Assembly (NCBI GenBank): GCA_964473865.1
Contig: CAYYQN010000018.1
Location: forward strand, 1-64,000
DNA: 64,000 nt
Direction of reading: 5' to 3'
Source: CAIMUX01 sp964473865
Lineage (GTDB): Bacteria > Eisenbacteria > RBG-16-71-46 > CAIMUX01
Both the position numbers and the translations under genes were made by a program. Below, one piece after another: positions 1-8,631 of the stretch (position 1 is its first letter; the number at the start of each line of letters is the position of its first letter). The notes below the pieces were generated by a model. That model was not told the DNA's origin. It worked only from the letters and a program-made list of their open reading frames with translations, and ran no database searches.

Positions 1-549
1 AGAAGATTCTCCAACATCTCGGGCTTCCCACCTCCGCCCCGGCCCTGGTCCCCGTCCGGGCTCCGCAGCCGGAACGGGGATTCCCGCGGGCGGGAGAGGA
101 CGGGGAGCCGAGGGATGCGGTAGGAGGCGGCGGAGAGGAGTCCGGTCCACAGGCCCCGCCCTCCCGACCGCCCCCCTGACCTCGCGCCGCGTCCAGACCC
201 CCGGCAGCGGTCGGGGCCGATCCTCCGTTTCTGTCCCCGGAACCCGAGAGGCCTTCGCCTCCGCGCCGGGCCCGAGGGAGAACTCCGCCCCAAAACTCAC
301 GCCACTCTCACCATCCGCCCGGATTCCGCCCTTTCTGGAGGATTCCGGACTCCAGGTCCGCGCCGGAACGCGCCCCAGGGCGCGCGCGTGCCGCTGGACC
401 CCTCTCCGGAACACCCCCACCCTCCGGCCCGAGAGACCCAAAGTGCCGATGAACTTGCTTATCGCTGCCTTCGGCCGCAACCAAGCACGGCTTCGCCGTG
501 ACGATCCGCCCTTCGATCACCTCGCTCGGTGCCGCGGTATCATGTGCCC
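1..549. other. No gene recognised at window start
   Basis: This GC-rich stretch has open frames but none with a recognisable protein, and no gene clearly enters from the left edge. A short perfect hairpin (CACGGC, TTC loop, GCCGTG) lies at 486-500, about 50 bases before the next gene. It could belong to the end of the element carrying that gene, but I found no matching inverted copy downstream of 2103. Confidence 0.4.
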
Positions 550-2103
550 ATGAGAGACTTCATCCTTCACCATCAGGGCAAGATCAAGGGTGTCCTGTCG
601 TGTTTCGACCGGATGCTCTTCCGAGGATACCTTCCCCTACAGTACCCCCAGGGCATGGCCGGATTCCTCCGGCAACGGGGCATACCCTTCAGCAAGTTGA
701 AGCCGTTTCTGTTGGAGACCAGCGGGGCGTTGAAGGTTCACGCGCAGAGGATGGCGAGAGAACGAGGTCGACCCTACCGCTACCTGAACACGTCCCTGCC
801 CATGGAGCAGGAGGCGCGGGCCGTGGCGAAGAGGGATGCGATCGAGGACGGCCTGGTGTGCGTCTTCGCCCGTCTGGAGCTGTGCCGGACCTATTCCTTC
901 AGCTTTCGAAGACTCCCGCCGACTGTCCACTCCGACCGGAGGAAGTGCCTGCACCTGTACTACTACTTCATGGATCGGGAGTTTGGCCTGATTCATCTGA
1001 AGCTCCAGACCTGGTTCCCCTTGACCCTGCAGGTCTATGTCAATGGGCAGGAGTGGCTGTCCCGGAAGCTGCGCGCCCATGGCATTTCCTTCGCCAAGCT
1101 GGACAACGTGCTGGTGGAGGTAGGGGACTTCGGCCGAGCCCAGGCCTTTGCCGACCGTTTGACGTCGTTGCCATGGCCGCGGATCCTGGATTGGTGGACC
1201 AGGCAGATCAACCCCCTGATGAAGAGCCTGCTCCGGGGGAATCACTACTACTGGGTCTCCTCGCAGATGGAGTACGCAACCGATGTGGTTTTCAAGAGCC
1301 GTTCGGCCCTGGCGGAGTTGTACCCGCGACTATTGCGGCATGGCATGGTCTGTTGCGGTGCCAAGGACGTGATGGGATTTCTGGGCAAGAAGCTGCGCAG
1401 CAACTTCCAGGGTGAAGTCACGACTGACCTGCTGGAACTGACCAGCCTGCGGATTCCTGGTGCCCGGATCAAACACCGAGTGAAAGAGAACTGGCTGAAG
1501 ATGTATGACACGGCCGGTCTCGTGCTCCGGGTGGAGACGGTGATCAACAACCCGGCCGAGTTCCGGGTTCGCCGTCGGGTCCGGCGGCGCGGCCGCCGGA
1601 CCATGCAGTGGGCACCGATGCTCAAGGCAGTGGCCTATCTCTTCCGATACCGGGATGTTTCCCGGAGCGCCAACTCCCGCTACCTCGACGGCCTGGCGGT
1701 GGTCAGCGATCCCACGGCCAGGGTACGCGAGGTGGAGCGGATCACCAGACCCAAGCGGGTGACTTCCAGCCGGACGGCCAAGGTCTTCAACCCCCTGTCC
1801 CGCGACGACGTCGAGTTGTTTGCTGCGTTCCTGAACGGCCAGCACAGCCTGCGCGGCTTCAAGAATGGCGACATCCGCAGGCAGTTGACGGGCACCACGC
1901 ACCTGCGCCGAGTCAGGCCGGACGAGAGGCGTCGAAGCGCCAAGGTCTCGCGCATCCTCCAGCGCTTTCATGCCCATGGCCTCATCGCGAAGATACCCCG
2001 CTCCCGAAGATGGCGAACCACCCGCTTCGGGCGCCGGGTCATGGCTACCTCCATTCAAGTCAAGGAACTCGCCTTTCCGCAACTGCTTACCGTTGCGGCG
2101 TGA
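550..2103 (+). CDS. Conserved hypothetical protein with C-terminal winged helix, possibly mobile-element encoded
   Basis: The product is 517 aa from the ATG at 550; an in-frame GTG at 529 would add seven residues and neither start has a good ribosome site. I do not recognise a named family. The protein is very basic, with an arginine cluster around residues 340-355 (RRRVRRRGRR) and conserved-looking aromatic and Cys patches in the first 300 residues. The last 100 residues (KNGDIRRQL, then KVSRILQRFHAHGLI and a basic wing) look like a winged helix-turn-helix, so DNA binding is likely. It has no signal peptide or membrane segment. Its 3' end runs straight into a transposase fragment on the opposite strand that loses homology about 50 bases past its stop, which suggests that this gene arrived on an element inserted into that transposase. 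A function as recombinase or accessory protein of such an element is inference. Confidence 0.6.
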   Translation: MRDFILHHQGKIKGVLSCFDRMLFRGYLPLQYPQGMAGFLRQRGIPFSKLKPFLLETSGALKVHAQRMARERGRPYRYLNTSLPMEQEARAVAKRDAIEDGLVCVFARLELCRTYSFSFRRLPPTVHSDRRKCLHLYYYFMDREFGLIHLKLQTWFPLTLQVYVNGQEWLSRKLRAHGISFAKLDNVLVEVGDFGRAQAFADRLTSLPWPRILDWWTRQINPLMKSLLRGNHYYWVSSQMEYATDVVFKSRSALAELYPRLLRHGMVCCGAKDVMGFLGKKLRSNFQGEVTTDLLELTSLRIPGARIKHRVKENWLKMYDTAGLVLRVETVINNPAEFRVRRRVRRRGRRTMQWAPMLKAVAYLFRYRDVSRSANSRYLDGLAVVSDPTARVREVERITRPKRVTSSRTAKVFNPLSRDDVELFAAFLNGQHSLRGFKNGDIRRQLTGTTHLRRVRPDERRRSAKVSRILQRFHAHGLIAKIPRSRRWRTTRFGRRVMATSIQVKELAFPQLLTVAA

Positions 2104-2154
2104 GGAGCTTCTTGCAGAATAACGAAGATCTCACGGACAAAGGGATTAGTAGCC

Positions 2155-2434
2155 GGCTTGGTCCAGCGTTCCCGGAACTTCCTTCGTCGCCAGGCGATGA
2201 CCGTTTTCCCCCGCTGGGGGACACGGCGGGCTGAGCGAATACCAGTACCTCGCGCCACCAAGACCAGTGGGGGGACAGCGAGGACCAAAGGACGCGATCG
2301 GCTGGCCGGATTCGAGGCCGTGGAACGGTTCGCCGATAGACGGCGAGCTGGTGTCGGAGGGCCAGGACCTCCATCTGGAGGGCGAGGCGAGACCGGAGAA
2401 AGCCTCGGACGAAGTTGAGTAGGGTTCTCAGCAT
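2155..2434 (-). pseudogene. Truncated, frameshifted integrase-core transposase (5' fragment)
   Basis: The first 70 residues (SRLALQMEVLALRHQLAVYRR, then ADRVLW and LVFAQP) match the N-terminal helix-turn-helix region of the same DDE transposase family as the intact gene at 4084-5103 (compare LALRHQLSVLQR and QPETVIRWHR). After QPA the reading frame breaks. A short insertion containing the perfect palindrome CCCCCGCTGGGGG (near 2207-2220) shifts the frame, and the expected continuation KTVIAWRRRKFRERWTK follows in another frame. Homology stops there, near 2155, before any catalytic Asp or Glu. The fragment cannot make an active enzyme. The abrupt end next to the gene at 550-2103 fits truncation by insertion of that unit or by deletion. 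Confidence 0.75.
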
Positions 2435-2567
2435 TCCGGAAGCCTACATCGGCCCGGAAAGGAGGATGGTGGCGCGCAGACAGCCTGATGCGGCACCATG
2501 AGCTCGAGTTTTCGGGACCGACAGGATCGCTCAAGATCGAGTCGAGACCAGAATGCCTCTTGCACCC

Positions 2568-2592
2568 GGGTAAAATACCAGCTATTTTACCC
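2568..2592. promoter_or_regulatory. 25-bp palindrome directly abutting the ATPase start codon
   Basis: Two perfect 10-base arms, GGGTAAAATA and TATTTTACCC, surround a 5-base centre. The palindrome ends two bases before the ATG at 2595, so it occupies the ribosome-binding position and is far more AT-rich than its surroundings. It could be an operator for autoregulation, an mRNA hairpin that hides the start, or a recombination or insertion-target site. No conventional Shine-Dalgarno sequence is present between it and the ATG. Confidence 0.7.
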
Positions 2593-2594
2593 AC

Positions 2595-3752
2595 ATGTAT
2601 GAAAGACTGCTTGCTCACCGAATCGCCTCCACGGCCCGGAGTGTTCTCTTGCTTGGTCCGCGCCAGGTCGGCAAGTCGACCCTCCTGGCCTCGCTGTGCC
2701 CGGACCTGACCATCAACCTGGCGAGCCCGGCCGCTTTCCGGGACTACTCCTCCCACCCGGATCGCCTCGAGGCGGAGCTGCGGGCGGTGCCGGCGCGAGT
2801 GCACACGGTACTGCTCGACGAGGTGCAGCGCGTGCCGGCTCTCTTCGATGTCGTCCAGGTTTTGCTGGACGAGAGCCCGCGCCGGTTCCGTTTTCTCCTG
2901 TCTGGGTCGAGCGCACGCAAGCTCCGCCGGGGCCAGGCCAACCTCCTTCCCGGCCGAATTCACATGCACCATCTCCACCCGCTGCTGGCCCGGGAGCTCG
3001 GCGATGACTTCCAGCTCGATCGGGTCATGGCCCAGGGGACGTTGCCGGGAATCTCCGCCGAGCCCGACCCGGAACTGCGCGCGGCGGATCTCCGGGCCTA
3101 CACCGACATCTATCTCCGCGAGGAGGTGCAGGCGGAAGCCCTGGTGCGCAACATCGGGGGGTACGCCCGGCTGTTGGATCTGGCGGCAGCCGCCTCCGGC
3201 CGGATCCTGAATCTGCGTGCTCTGAGCCAGGATTCGGGGATCTCGTACGAGACCGCTCGGCGCTACTTCGAGGTCCTCGAGGACACGTTGATGCTCTTTC
3301 GCGTGCCGGCGTGGAGCGGCTCCGTGCGCGGTTCCCTCCTTGCCCACCCGAAGATCTATCTCTTTGATCTCGGCGTCCGCAACGCGCTCCTGCGCCGCCC
3401 GCTGGACCGGCCGCTGGACGATGAGCGGGGGCTCCTGCTCGAGCACTTCGTGGCGACCGAACTCCAACGGCGACTGGGCACGCTGTGGCCTCGGGCCACT
3501 CTCTTCCACTTCCGCACCCGCCAGGGCGCCGAGGTCGACTTCGTGGTGCAGGACGGCCGAGAGACCTGGGGCATCGAGGTGAAGCACGCGCGCGACGTGG
3601 ACCGCCGCAGTCTTCGCGGTTTCGAGGCTCTGGCCGAACATGCGCCGGCGCTCAAGCGCCGGATCGTGGTCTTCCTCGGTCCCCGCCGCATGAAACTGGG
3701 CGATGCGGAGGTGATCCCGCTGAGGGAGTTCCTGGACGAACTGCCGGCTTGA
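2595..3752 (+). CDS. AAA ATPase of the AAA_14/DUF4143 family
   Basis: The 385-aa protein is the usual length for this family. Residues 21-29 (GPRQVGKST) form the Walker A loop and residues 72-78 (VLLDEVQ) form Walker B with the family's typical DEVQ. The C-terminal half is DUF4143-like, with IYLRE, a helical segment around SYETARRYFEVLEDT, then FDLGVRNAL. The last 80 residues hold GAEVDFVV followed by GIEVK, a PD-(D/E)xK nuclease-like arrangement. Such genes are widespread, scattered and often repeated in accessory DNA; their substrate is not established, and toxin-antitoxin or mobile-element roles have been suggested. The start is fixed by ATGTATGAAAG at 2595. Its leader is replaced by the palindrome described separately. 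A decayed relative lies near 57 kb. Confidence 0.88.
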   Translation: MYERLLAHRIASTARSVLLLGPRQVGKSTLLASLCPDLTINLASPAAFRDYSSHPDRLEAELRAVPARVHTVLLDEVQRVPALFDVVQVLLDESPRRFRFLLSGSSARKLRRGQANLLPGRIHMHHLHPLLARELGDDFQLDRVMAQGTLPGISAEPDPELRAADLRAYTDIYLREEVQAEALVRNIGGYARLLDLAAAASGRILNLRALSQDSGISYETARRYFEVLEDTLMLFRVPAWSGSVRGSLLAHPKIYLFDLGVRNALLRRPLDRPLDDERGLLLEHFVATELQRRLGTLWPRATLFHFRTRQGAEVDFVVQDGRETWGIEVKHARDVDRRSLRGFEALAEHAPALKRRIVVFLGPRRMKLGDAEVIPLREFLDELPA

Positions 3753-4083
3753 CCTGACCGCGGCGGCCTTCGGGCCGAGGGGATGCCCGTACTCCGCGAA
3801 AACCCCACTTGCCCTGGCGGGCTGAGCTGAGGGTCCTTCGATCAGATGGATCCCATCCCTTGACGGGCAGTGATCCCTGCGCCTGAGGCGCTCGCCGGCT
3901 GTTCATCCCACAAATCCCATCCGAGGCCACGGCCCCGGAGTCCCGTCCTCCCAGTTGGGTCCAGGATGGCGCGTGAAGGATGATACGGCGGCCAGATCCC
4001 GAAGTCCAAGCTCATCTCCACCGGTCGGCTGCGGCCCAGACGCATCTATCCCCTATCATCCATAGGTCGCTGGAGAACCGGAA
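3753..4083. other. Non-coding flank of the transposase, with hairpin and left inverted repeat
   Basis: No gene is seen here. A short stem-loop CGGCC-TTCG-GGCCG at 3764-3777 follows the ATPase stop but has no T tract, so a terminator role is uncertain. Bases 3894-3922 (GCCGGCTGTTCATCCCACAA and onward) form the left copy of an imperfect inverted repeat whose partner lies at 5153-5181 on the other side of the transposase gene. Confidence 0.5.
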
Positions 4084-5181
4084 TCAGGCTGCCTGGCGGA
4101 AATACCGATGGTGCAGCCCGCCCACCATCGGCTCGGACCGGACTGGCCCCTGAGCGGGAGACTCGACCAGCCTCGATTCTGGGCAGTCCTTCTCCAAGCC
4201 CAGGTGCGTCCTCGATCCGTGGTAGTAGGCGAAGTAGGACTTGAGCAAACGGCGCAGCTGCCTTTCGTTGATGATGATGCCGTGGTCCAGACACTCCCGC
4301 CGGATCGAGCCGATCAGCCGCTCCACATACGGATTCTGCCACGGCGAACTGGCCGCAATCACCACTTCCTCGATTGCCATCCCGTGAATCCGTCGCCTGA
4401 ACTCGTGGCCGTAGACTCCGTCCCGGTCCCGCAGCAGGAACCTCGGCGCAGTGTCCCAGGGAAACGCTTCCACCATCTGCTGGCCGGCCCACGCTGCGTT
4501 CGGTGCCGGTCTCACGTTGAAGTGAACCACTTGCCGCCGGACGTTGCTCAAGATCAAGAAGACGAAGAGAATCCGGAAGGTCGCTGTCGGCACCGTGAAG
4601 AAGTCGACGGAGACAATCTCCTTGGCGCGGTTCTCCAAGAATGTCCGCCAGTTCTGCGACGGGGGCTTCCTCCTGCGGATCATGTACTTCGAGACCGCCG
4701 CCTGACCGATCGTGATGCCCAGCTTGAGCAGCTCCCCGTGGATTCTCGGCGCGCCCCAAAGTGGATTCGATTCCGACATCTGACGGATCAGATCCCGGAC
4801 CTCCTGGACGACCTTCGGCCTGCCCGGACCCCTCGGTCGACTCTTCCATCGCCAGTAGAGCCGGAACCCGTCCCGATGCCAGCGGATGACCGTCTCGGGT
4901 TGGACGATCGTCAGCGATGTCCGCCAGCCTTTCCAGAACCGGAACAGCAAGACCCACAGGAGTTGATCGCCTCGACGAAGCTGCGGTTTCTTGGCCGTCC
5001 GCTGGAGGACACTGAGTTGATGGCGAAGGGCCAGATTCTCGGCAGCGAGATCCCACCGCGACCGTAAGGCTGAAGTCAGGGCTCGGAAAATGACGTAGAG
5101 CATGGCCTGGAGCCTATCGGGGCTCTACGCTAACGGCAAGGGGCGCAAGGCAGACGGCATTTGTGGAAGGGACAGCCGGCG
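3894..5181 (-). mobile_element. Probable insertion sequence with one DDE transposase
   Basis: An intact transposase gene is flanked by imperfect inverted repeats at 3894-3922 and 5153-5181. Read inwards, both give CCGGCTGT, then a six-base variable segment, then CCACAAAT and a further related stretch; about three quarters of 27 positions agree. I could not identify a target-site duplication, and the left repeat lies 160 bases from the gene. The outer borders are therefore uncertain, and the repeat could instead be a dispersed intergenic repeat next to the gene. Confidence 0.5.
4084..5103 (-). CDS. Integrase-core (DDE, rve) transposase, IS3/IS481-like
   Basis: The 339-aa protein is complete. 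The N-terminal region LALRHQLSVLQR to QPETVIRWHR is a helix-turn-helix DNA-binding part, followed by GRPKVVQEVRDLI and SESNPLWGAPRIHGEL as in this family. The RNase-H-like catalytic core shows the acidic triad: Asp167 in VSVDFFTV, Asp228 in RDRDGVYG and Glu261 in NPYVERLIGSIR. The C-terminus GGLHHRY is typical. There is no frameshift and no overlapping orfA, so this is a single-ORF type. It presumably moves the surrounding element by cut-and-paste or copy-out transposition. The fragment at 2155-2434 is a relative, so this family has visited the region at least twice. Confidence 0.9.
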   Translation of the reverse strand: MLYVIFRALTSALRSRWDLAAENLALRHQLSVLQRTAKKPQLRRGDQLLWVLLFRFWKGWRTSLTIVQPETVIRWHRDGFRLYWRWKSRPRGPGRPKVVQEVRDLIRQMSESNPLWGAPRIHGELLKLGITIGQAAVSKYMIRRRKPPSQNWRTFLENRAKEIVSVDFFTVPTATFRILFVFLILSNVRRQVVHFNVRPAPNAAWAGQQMVEAFPWDTAPRFLLRDRDGVYGHEFRRRIHGMAIEEVVIAASSPWQNPYVERLIGSIRRECLDHGIIINERQLRRLLKSYFAYYHGSRTHLGLEKDCPESRLVESPAQGPVRSEPMVGGLHHRYFRQAA

Positions 5182-5313
5182 GAGTATTGAGCCCGGCGCG
5201 GCCGCGCGAGGAGCGATGTCGGGATCGAACTGGGATGCCGACGGAGGGCAGACCGAGGCCGCCTTCGGCGAGAGCGTCACGCTGGTCGGCGACGTGAACG
5301 CGATGATCCCACT

Positions 5314-6531
5314 CTACTTGTGCTTGATGAAGGTCCCGCTCTGAAGCTCGGCCCAGGCGCGCTGCAGCTCCTCGTTCGTGTTCATGACGATGGGGCCGCG
5401 CCAGGCCACTGGCTCGCGGATGGCCTTGCCGGAGACGAGGAGGAAGCGGACTCCTTCTTCCCCCGCCTGAACGGACACGGCGTCCCCGCTGTCGAAGAGG
5501 ACGAGGGACCGGTTGCGGATGCGGTCGGGGCCGGAGTTCGGGACCGCGTTCTCGGTCAGGACCTCGCGCGGCTCGGAGGCGTCCCGGAACGAGCCCGACC
5601 CGTCGAAGACATAGGCAAAGGCGTTCTGCCGCGTGTCCACCGGAAGCACTTTGCGAAGCCCGGGCGGAACCCAGACATCCAGGTACCGGGGCTCGGCCGC
5701 GATCCCGTCGACCGGGCCGGCCTTCCCCCAGAAGGAGCCGCAGATGACCCGGACCTTGGTCCCGTCGTCATCGGTGACCTCCGGAATGACGGAGGACGGG
5801 ATGTCCTGGTACCGCGGCTCGGTCATCTTGAGGGAGGAGGGGAGATTGGCCCAGAGCTGGAACCCGTGCATGCGCCCGCGCGAGTCGCCTTGCGGCATCT
5901 CCTGGTGCAGGATCCCGCTCCCGGCCGTCATCCACTGCACGTCGCCCGATCCCAGGGCTCCTCTGTTGCCGAGGCTGTCCTGGTGCTCGACCTGGCCGGC
6001 CAGAACATAGGTGATCGTTTCGATTCCCCGGTGGGGATGCCAGGGGAAACCGGCCGCGTAGTCTCGCGGGATCTCGTTCCGGAAGTCGTCGAACAGGAGG
6101 AACGGGTCGTACTCGTTCTTCTCGTTGAAGCCGAAGGCGCGGCGGAGACGGACACCCGCTCCCTCCACCGTCGGCTGGGATTCGACGACGCTCTTGATCG
6201 GTCGGATGGACATGTTCGGCTCCTCTCCCGAGAACACAGGTCTTGGATGAATCCCCCCCGATCGCCGCGCGTTTTCGGCGGCGCCGACGACGGCCCGGAA
6301 TCCGCCGGCCCAGGCCCCGGCCGCGCCTGCGGCCAGTCCTCCGAGCGCGAGCACTCCCGCCTTCAGGAAATCTCTGCGGCCGGCGGTGGAACCCTGGGGC
6401 CCTGCGCCCGGCCGCTCGATCCTCACTTCTCGTTCGAGCCAGCCGGCCCGATCGCCCAGGCCTGTCCTTCGCTCGAGCCATCCGGCCCGACCGCCCCGGC
6501 CTGTCCTTCGAGCTCCCGCCGTCTCGCTCAT
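5314..6531 (-). CDS. Pirin family protein with twin-arginine signal
   Basis: The protein is 405 aa from the ATG at 6531. Residues from about 105 on are a two-cupin pirin: RAFGFNEKNEYDPFLLFDDF, then FPWHPHRGIETITYVLAG with the metal-binding His pair, then MTAGSGILHQEMP, and a C-terminal domain ending VAWRGPIVMNT. Ahead of it lies RRDFLKAG at about residues 52-59 and a hydrophobic Ala/Gly-rich helix, a twin-arginine export signal. A second in-frame ATG at 6213 (MSIRPIKS) has a better ribosome site (GGGAGAGGAG eight bases upstream) and would make a normal 299-aa cytoplasmic pirin. One gene may therefore give an exported and a cytoplasmic form, or only one start is used. Pirins are iron-containing, some with quercetinase activity; the substrate here is unknown. 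Confidence 0.8.
   Translation of the reverse strand: MSETAGARRTGRGGRAGWLERRTGLGDRAGWLEREVRIERPGAGPQGSTAGRRDFLKAGVLALGGLAAGAAGAWAGGFRAVVGAAENARRSGGIHPRPVFSGEEPNMSIRPIKSVVESQPTVEGAGVRLRRAFGFNEKNEYDPFLLFDDFRNEIPRDYAAGFPWHPHRGIETITYVLAGQVEHQDSLGNRGALGSGDVQWMTAGSGILHQEMPQGDSRGRMHGFQLWANLPSSLKMTEPRYQDIPSSVIPEVTDDDGTKVRVICGSFWGKAGPVDGIAAEPRYLDVWVPPGLRKVLPVDTRQNAFAYVFDGSGSFRDASEPREVLTENAVPNSGPDRIRNRSLVLFDSGDAVSVQAGEEGVRFLLVSGKAIREPVAWRGPIVMNTNEELQRAWAELQSGTFIKHK
6430..6507 (-). repeat. Two in-frame tandem 39-bp repeats
   Basis: Bases 6430-6468 and 6469-6507 are near-identical 39-bp units that add two copies of a 13-residue motif containing RAGWLER ahead of the twin-arginine signal in the pirin gene. 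They make the n-region of the signal unusually long, about 50 residues. If translation starts at 6213 they are part of the leader RNA instead. Confidence 0.8.
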
Positions 6532-6719
6532 GCCCCCGCCTGTCGCTGATCTCTTGGCCTTTGGAATCTCATCAATGTCGCGCCGGGTCCTGTCGGTCGA
6601 AGGCCCGGGACACTTCCACCTTTGACTCTCCGCGCCGGAGAACGATTGACCCCGGCAGAAGGCCGAGGCGCCGGTTCCGGCGCGCGCCGCACGGACAAGA
6701 GCCCCGCCAACAGCGCAAC

Positions 6720-7205
6720 TCAACCGCGACGTGCCGCCTCGATCGCTGCGATGTCGATCTTCCCCATCTCCATCATGGCATCGAAGGCGCGCCTGGCGAC
6801 CGCGGGGTCGGGATCGGTGACCGCCTTCGTGAGAGCGATCGGCGTGATCTGCCAGGACAAGCCCCACCTGTCCCGGCACCAGCCGCAGGCGCTCTCCTGG
6901 CCCCCGTTGCCGACGATCGCATTCCAGTAGCGATCCGTTTCCTCCTGGTTCTCAGTTGCCACCTGAAACGAGAATGCTTTGTTGTGCCGGAACGCCGGTC
7001 CGCCATTGAGCCCGAGGCAGGGAATTCCCATCACGGTGAACTCGACCGTCAAGACATCTCCTTGCTTGCCGGAGGGATAGTCCCCCGGGGCGTGGTGCAC
7101 CGCCTCGACGGATGAATCGGGAAACGTCTTGGCGTAGAACCGCGCCGCCTCTTCGGCGTCGCCGTTGTACCAAAGGCAGACTGTGTTCTTTGCTGGTTTC
7201 GCCAT
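6720..7205 (-). CDS. VOC-fold protein, 3-demethylubiquinone-9 3-methyltransferase-like (PF06983 type)
   Basis: The 161-aa product begins MAKPAKNTVCLWYNGDAEEAA, with FYAKTFPDSSV, GDVLTVEFTVMGIPCLGLNGGP and GWCRDRWGLSWQITP. These are signatures of the small VOC-fold proteins often annotated as PhnB-like or 3-demethylubiquinone methyltransferase-like. The annotation name is inherited; true activity is usually unknown. The start at 7205 has an excellent ribosome site (GAGGAGGAG six bases upstream), which rules out the longer open frame above it. It is a single cytoplasmic gene, separated by about 190 bases from the pirin on the same strand. Confidence 0.88.
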   Translation of the reverse strand: MAKPAKNTVCLWYNGDAEEAARFYAKTFPDSSVEAVHHAPGDYPSGKQGDVLTVEFTVMGIPCLGLNGGPAFRHNKAFSFQVATENQEETDRYWNAIVGNGGQESACGWCRDRWGLSWQITPIALTKAVTDPDPAVARRAFDAMMEMGKIDIAAIEAARRG

Positions 7206-7745
7206 GTACTCCTCCTCTGCGATGAACCGTCCCTGACGCGGCAGGCGAATGAGCTCGCGGTTGATGACCGTTCGCCGGCTCGGCCGGCCGCCATCGAATC
7301 GCGACAAGACACCGGCCGTCATCACGAAGGTAGCGCCGGGACGATCCGGGCAAGTCGACCGCGGAGCGTACATCGGCGCGCGCGTCTGTCCAAAGGATCC
7401 CGGTTCCTTCGAACTCGCAGGCGGCGCCGCCGGGCGAAAACCGGTCGCGTGGCGGTCGGCGACATGGCGCTCCCTCGGCCGCTCCCCGTGGGGGCACGTA
7501 AGCATATCCAGGCGTACGTTCCCGGCGGGACGCGGCTGGAGGACTTCATCGCGCGTGCGGGTTCAGGCGCGCAAGGTTGGCCTGTTGCGGACCATTATCT
7601 CGATAACCAGGCCCTGTGGTCTGTACAGTGTCGGATGGACAAGGACATCTGCTAGGCTCTCGGGTTCCCTCCGGCGGCGGCGAGTCGATTCCGCGGCGCT
7701 GGAGTCACACTCGCTCCCCAGAAGTCGATGTGGAGGATCCCAGCC
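7206..7745. other. Intergenic region between divergent VOC genes
   Basis: No gene is recognised in these 540 bases. Near 7592-7605 there is a palindrome-like TTATC-TC-GATAA and near 7620 a CTGTACAG palindrome. They lie 110-150 bases upstream of the plus-strand VOC gene and could be part of its control region. I see no convincing -35/-10 pair. Confidence 0.4.
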
Positions 7746-8222
7746 ATGGCAGTCCAACCCATTCCCCCTGGATATCACACCGTCACCCCGTACCTGATGA
7801 TGAAGGACGCCTCGAAGGCGATCCGGTACTACCAGCAGGCGTTCGGCGCCACCGAGCTGTTTCGCATGCCGGGACCGAACGATGCGGTCATGCACGCAGA
7901 ACTGCAGATCGGCACCTCGCGGATCATGCTCGCGGATGAGAGTGCCGGCGAAGGTTGTTCCGGCCCCACTGGCGCCGCCGGCACGCCGGTCAGTCTGATG
8001 GTCTATGTCGAGGACGTCGACAAGGTCTTCGCACGCGCGATCGAGTCTGGTGGCACGGTGAAGCGTCCGGTCATCGACCAGTTCTACGGCGACCGCAGCG
8101 GTACCCTGGCCGACCCGTTCGGACATGTCTGGACGATCGCAACCCACAAGGAGGACCTGAGTCACGAGGAGCTGGAGCGACGTCTCGCGGCCATGATGAA
8201 GACCGCCGGGGGAGGAGCGTAG
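7746..8222 (+). CDS. VOC family (glyoxalase/PhnB-like) protein
   Basis: The 158-aa protein reads PPGYHTVTPYLMMKDASKAI, YYQQAFGATELFRMP, MHAELQIGTSRIMLADE, LMVYVEDVDKVFARAIESGG and DPFGHVWTIATHKEDLS, the standard layout of PhnB-type two-module vicinal-oxygen-chelate proteins. These are cytoplasmic, often metal-binding, and mostly of unknown substrate. The start at 7746 is chosen over 7728 because GGAGG precedes it at the right distance and homologs begin near PPGYHTVTPYL. It is unrelated in detail to the VOC gene at 6720-7205, although both belong to the same fold. Confidence 0.88.
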   Translation: MAVQPIPPGYHTVTPYLMMKDASKAIRYYQQAFGATELFRMPGPNDAVMHAELQIGTSRIMLADESAGEGCSGPTGAAGTPVSLMVYVEDVDKVFARAIESGGTVKRPVIDQFYGDRSGTLADPFGHVWTIATHKEDLSHEELERRLAAMMKTAGGGA

Positions 8223-8631
8223 GCCGTCCGGCCCGCCAACGCGGCGCATTACCTCAAGCGCGGACTGATCGGCGTACGACCGGTGAGACTGTTCGCGGAA
8301 GAGGACTCTTCATACTCACAGTCAGGCTCGCGACCGCTGCCGTTTCTTCGAAGCCAACCTGGTGAGGATCGGCGATACGGAGTGGCCGCAAGCCGGTGCC
8401 GTCGGTCCGCGGTAACGGGCAAGACGCCGGCACTCGCGCCGGTTTTCGCGGCGTCGGTCCGATCCGATCCTCCGCTCGCCGTCACGTGGCCCTGCCGGAC
8501 TTCGCCACCGGGCCGGACCAGAGGGAGAGCTCCGCCCCGAAGCCCGGACAGTCTGGCCCTGACGGCTCCCCGGACCAGATAGTCGTCGCACCTGGCACTT
8601 TCGCGAAGTACCAGCTCACGGATCACACGGG
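8223..8631. other. Convergent intergenic region
   Basis: These 409 bases between two convergent genes hold no recognisable gene. The only feature I can support is the hairpin at 8427-8446, listed separately. Confidence 0.4.
8427..8446 (+). terminator. Possible rho-independent terminator
   Basis: CCGGC-ACTCGC-GCCGG is followed directly by TTTT. The stem can extend through an outer GACGCCG/CGGCGTC pair. It lies about 200 bases downstream of the plus-strand VOC gene and faces the MATE gene, so it could end the VOC transcript. The T run is short. Confidence 0.4.

Noticed and set aside
5102..5344. 80-codon plus-strand frame with AAFGESVTLVGDVNA, reminiscent of a starch-binding (CBM20) motif
   Set aside because: Only about 15 residues match, the frame overlaps the transposase start and the pirin end, and there is no ribosome site. 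At most it is a remnant.
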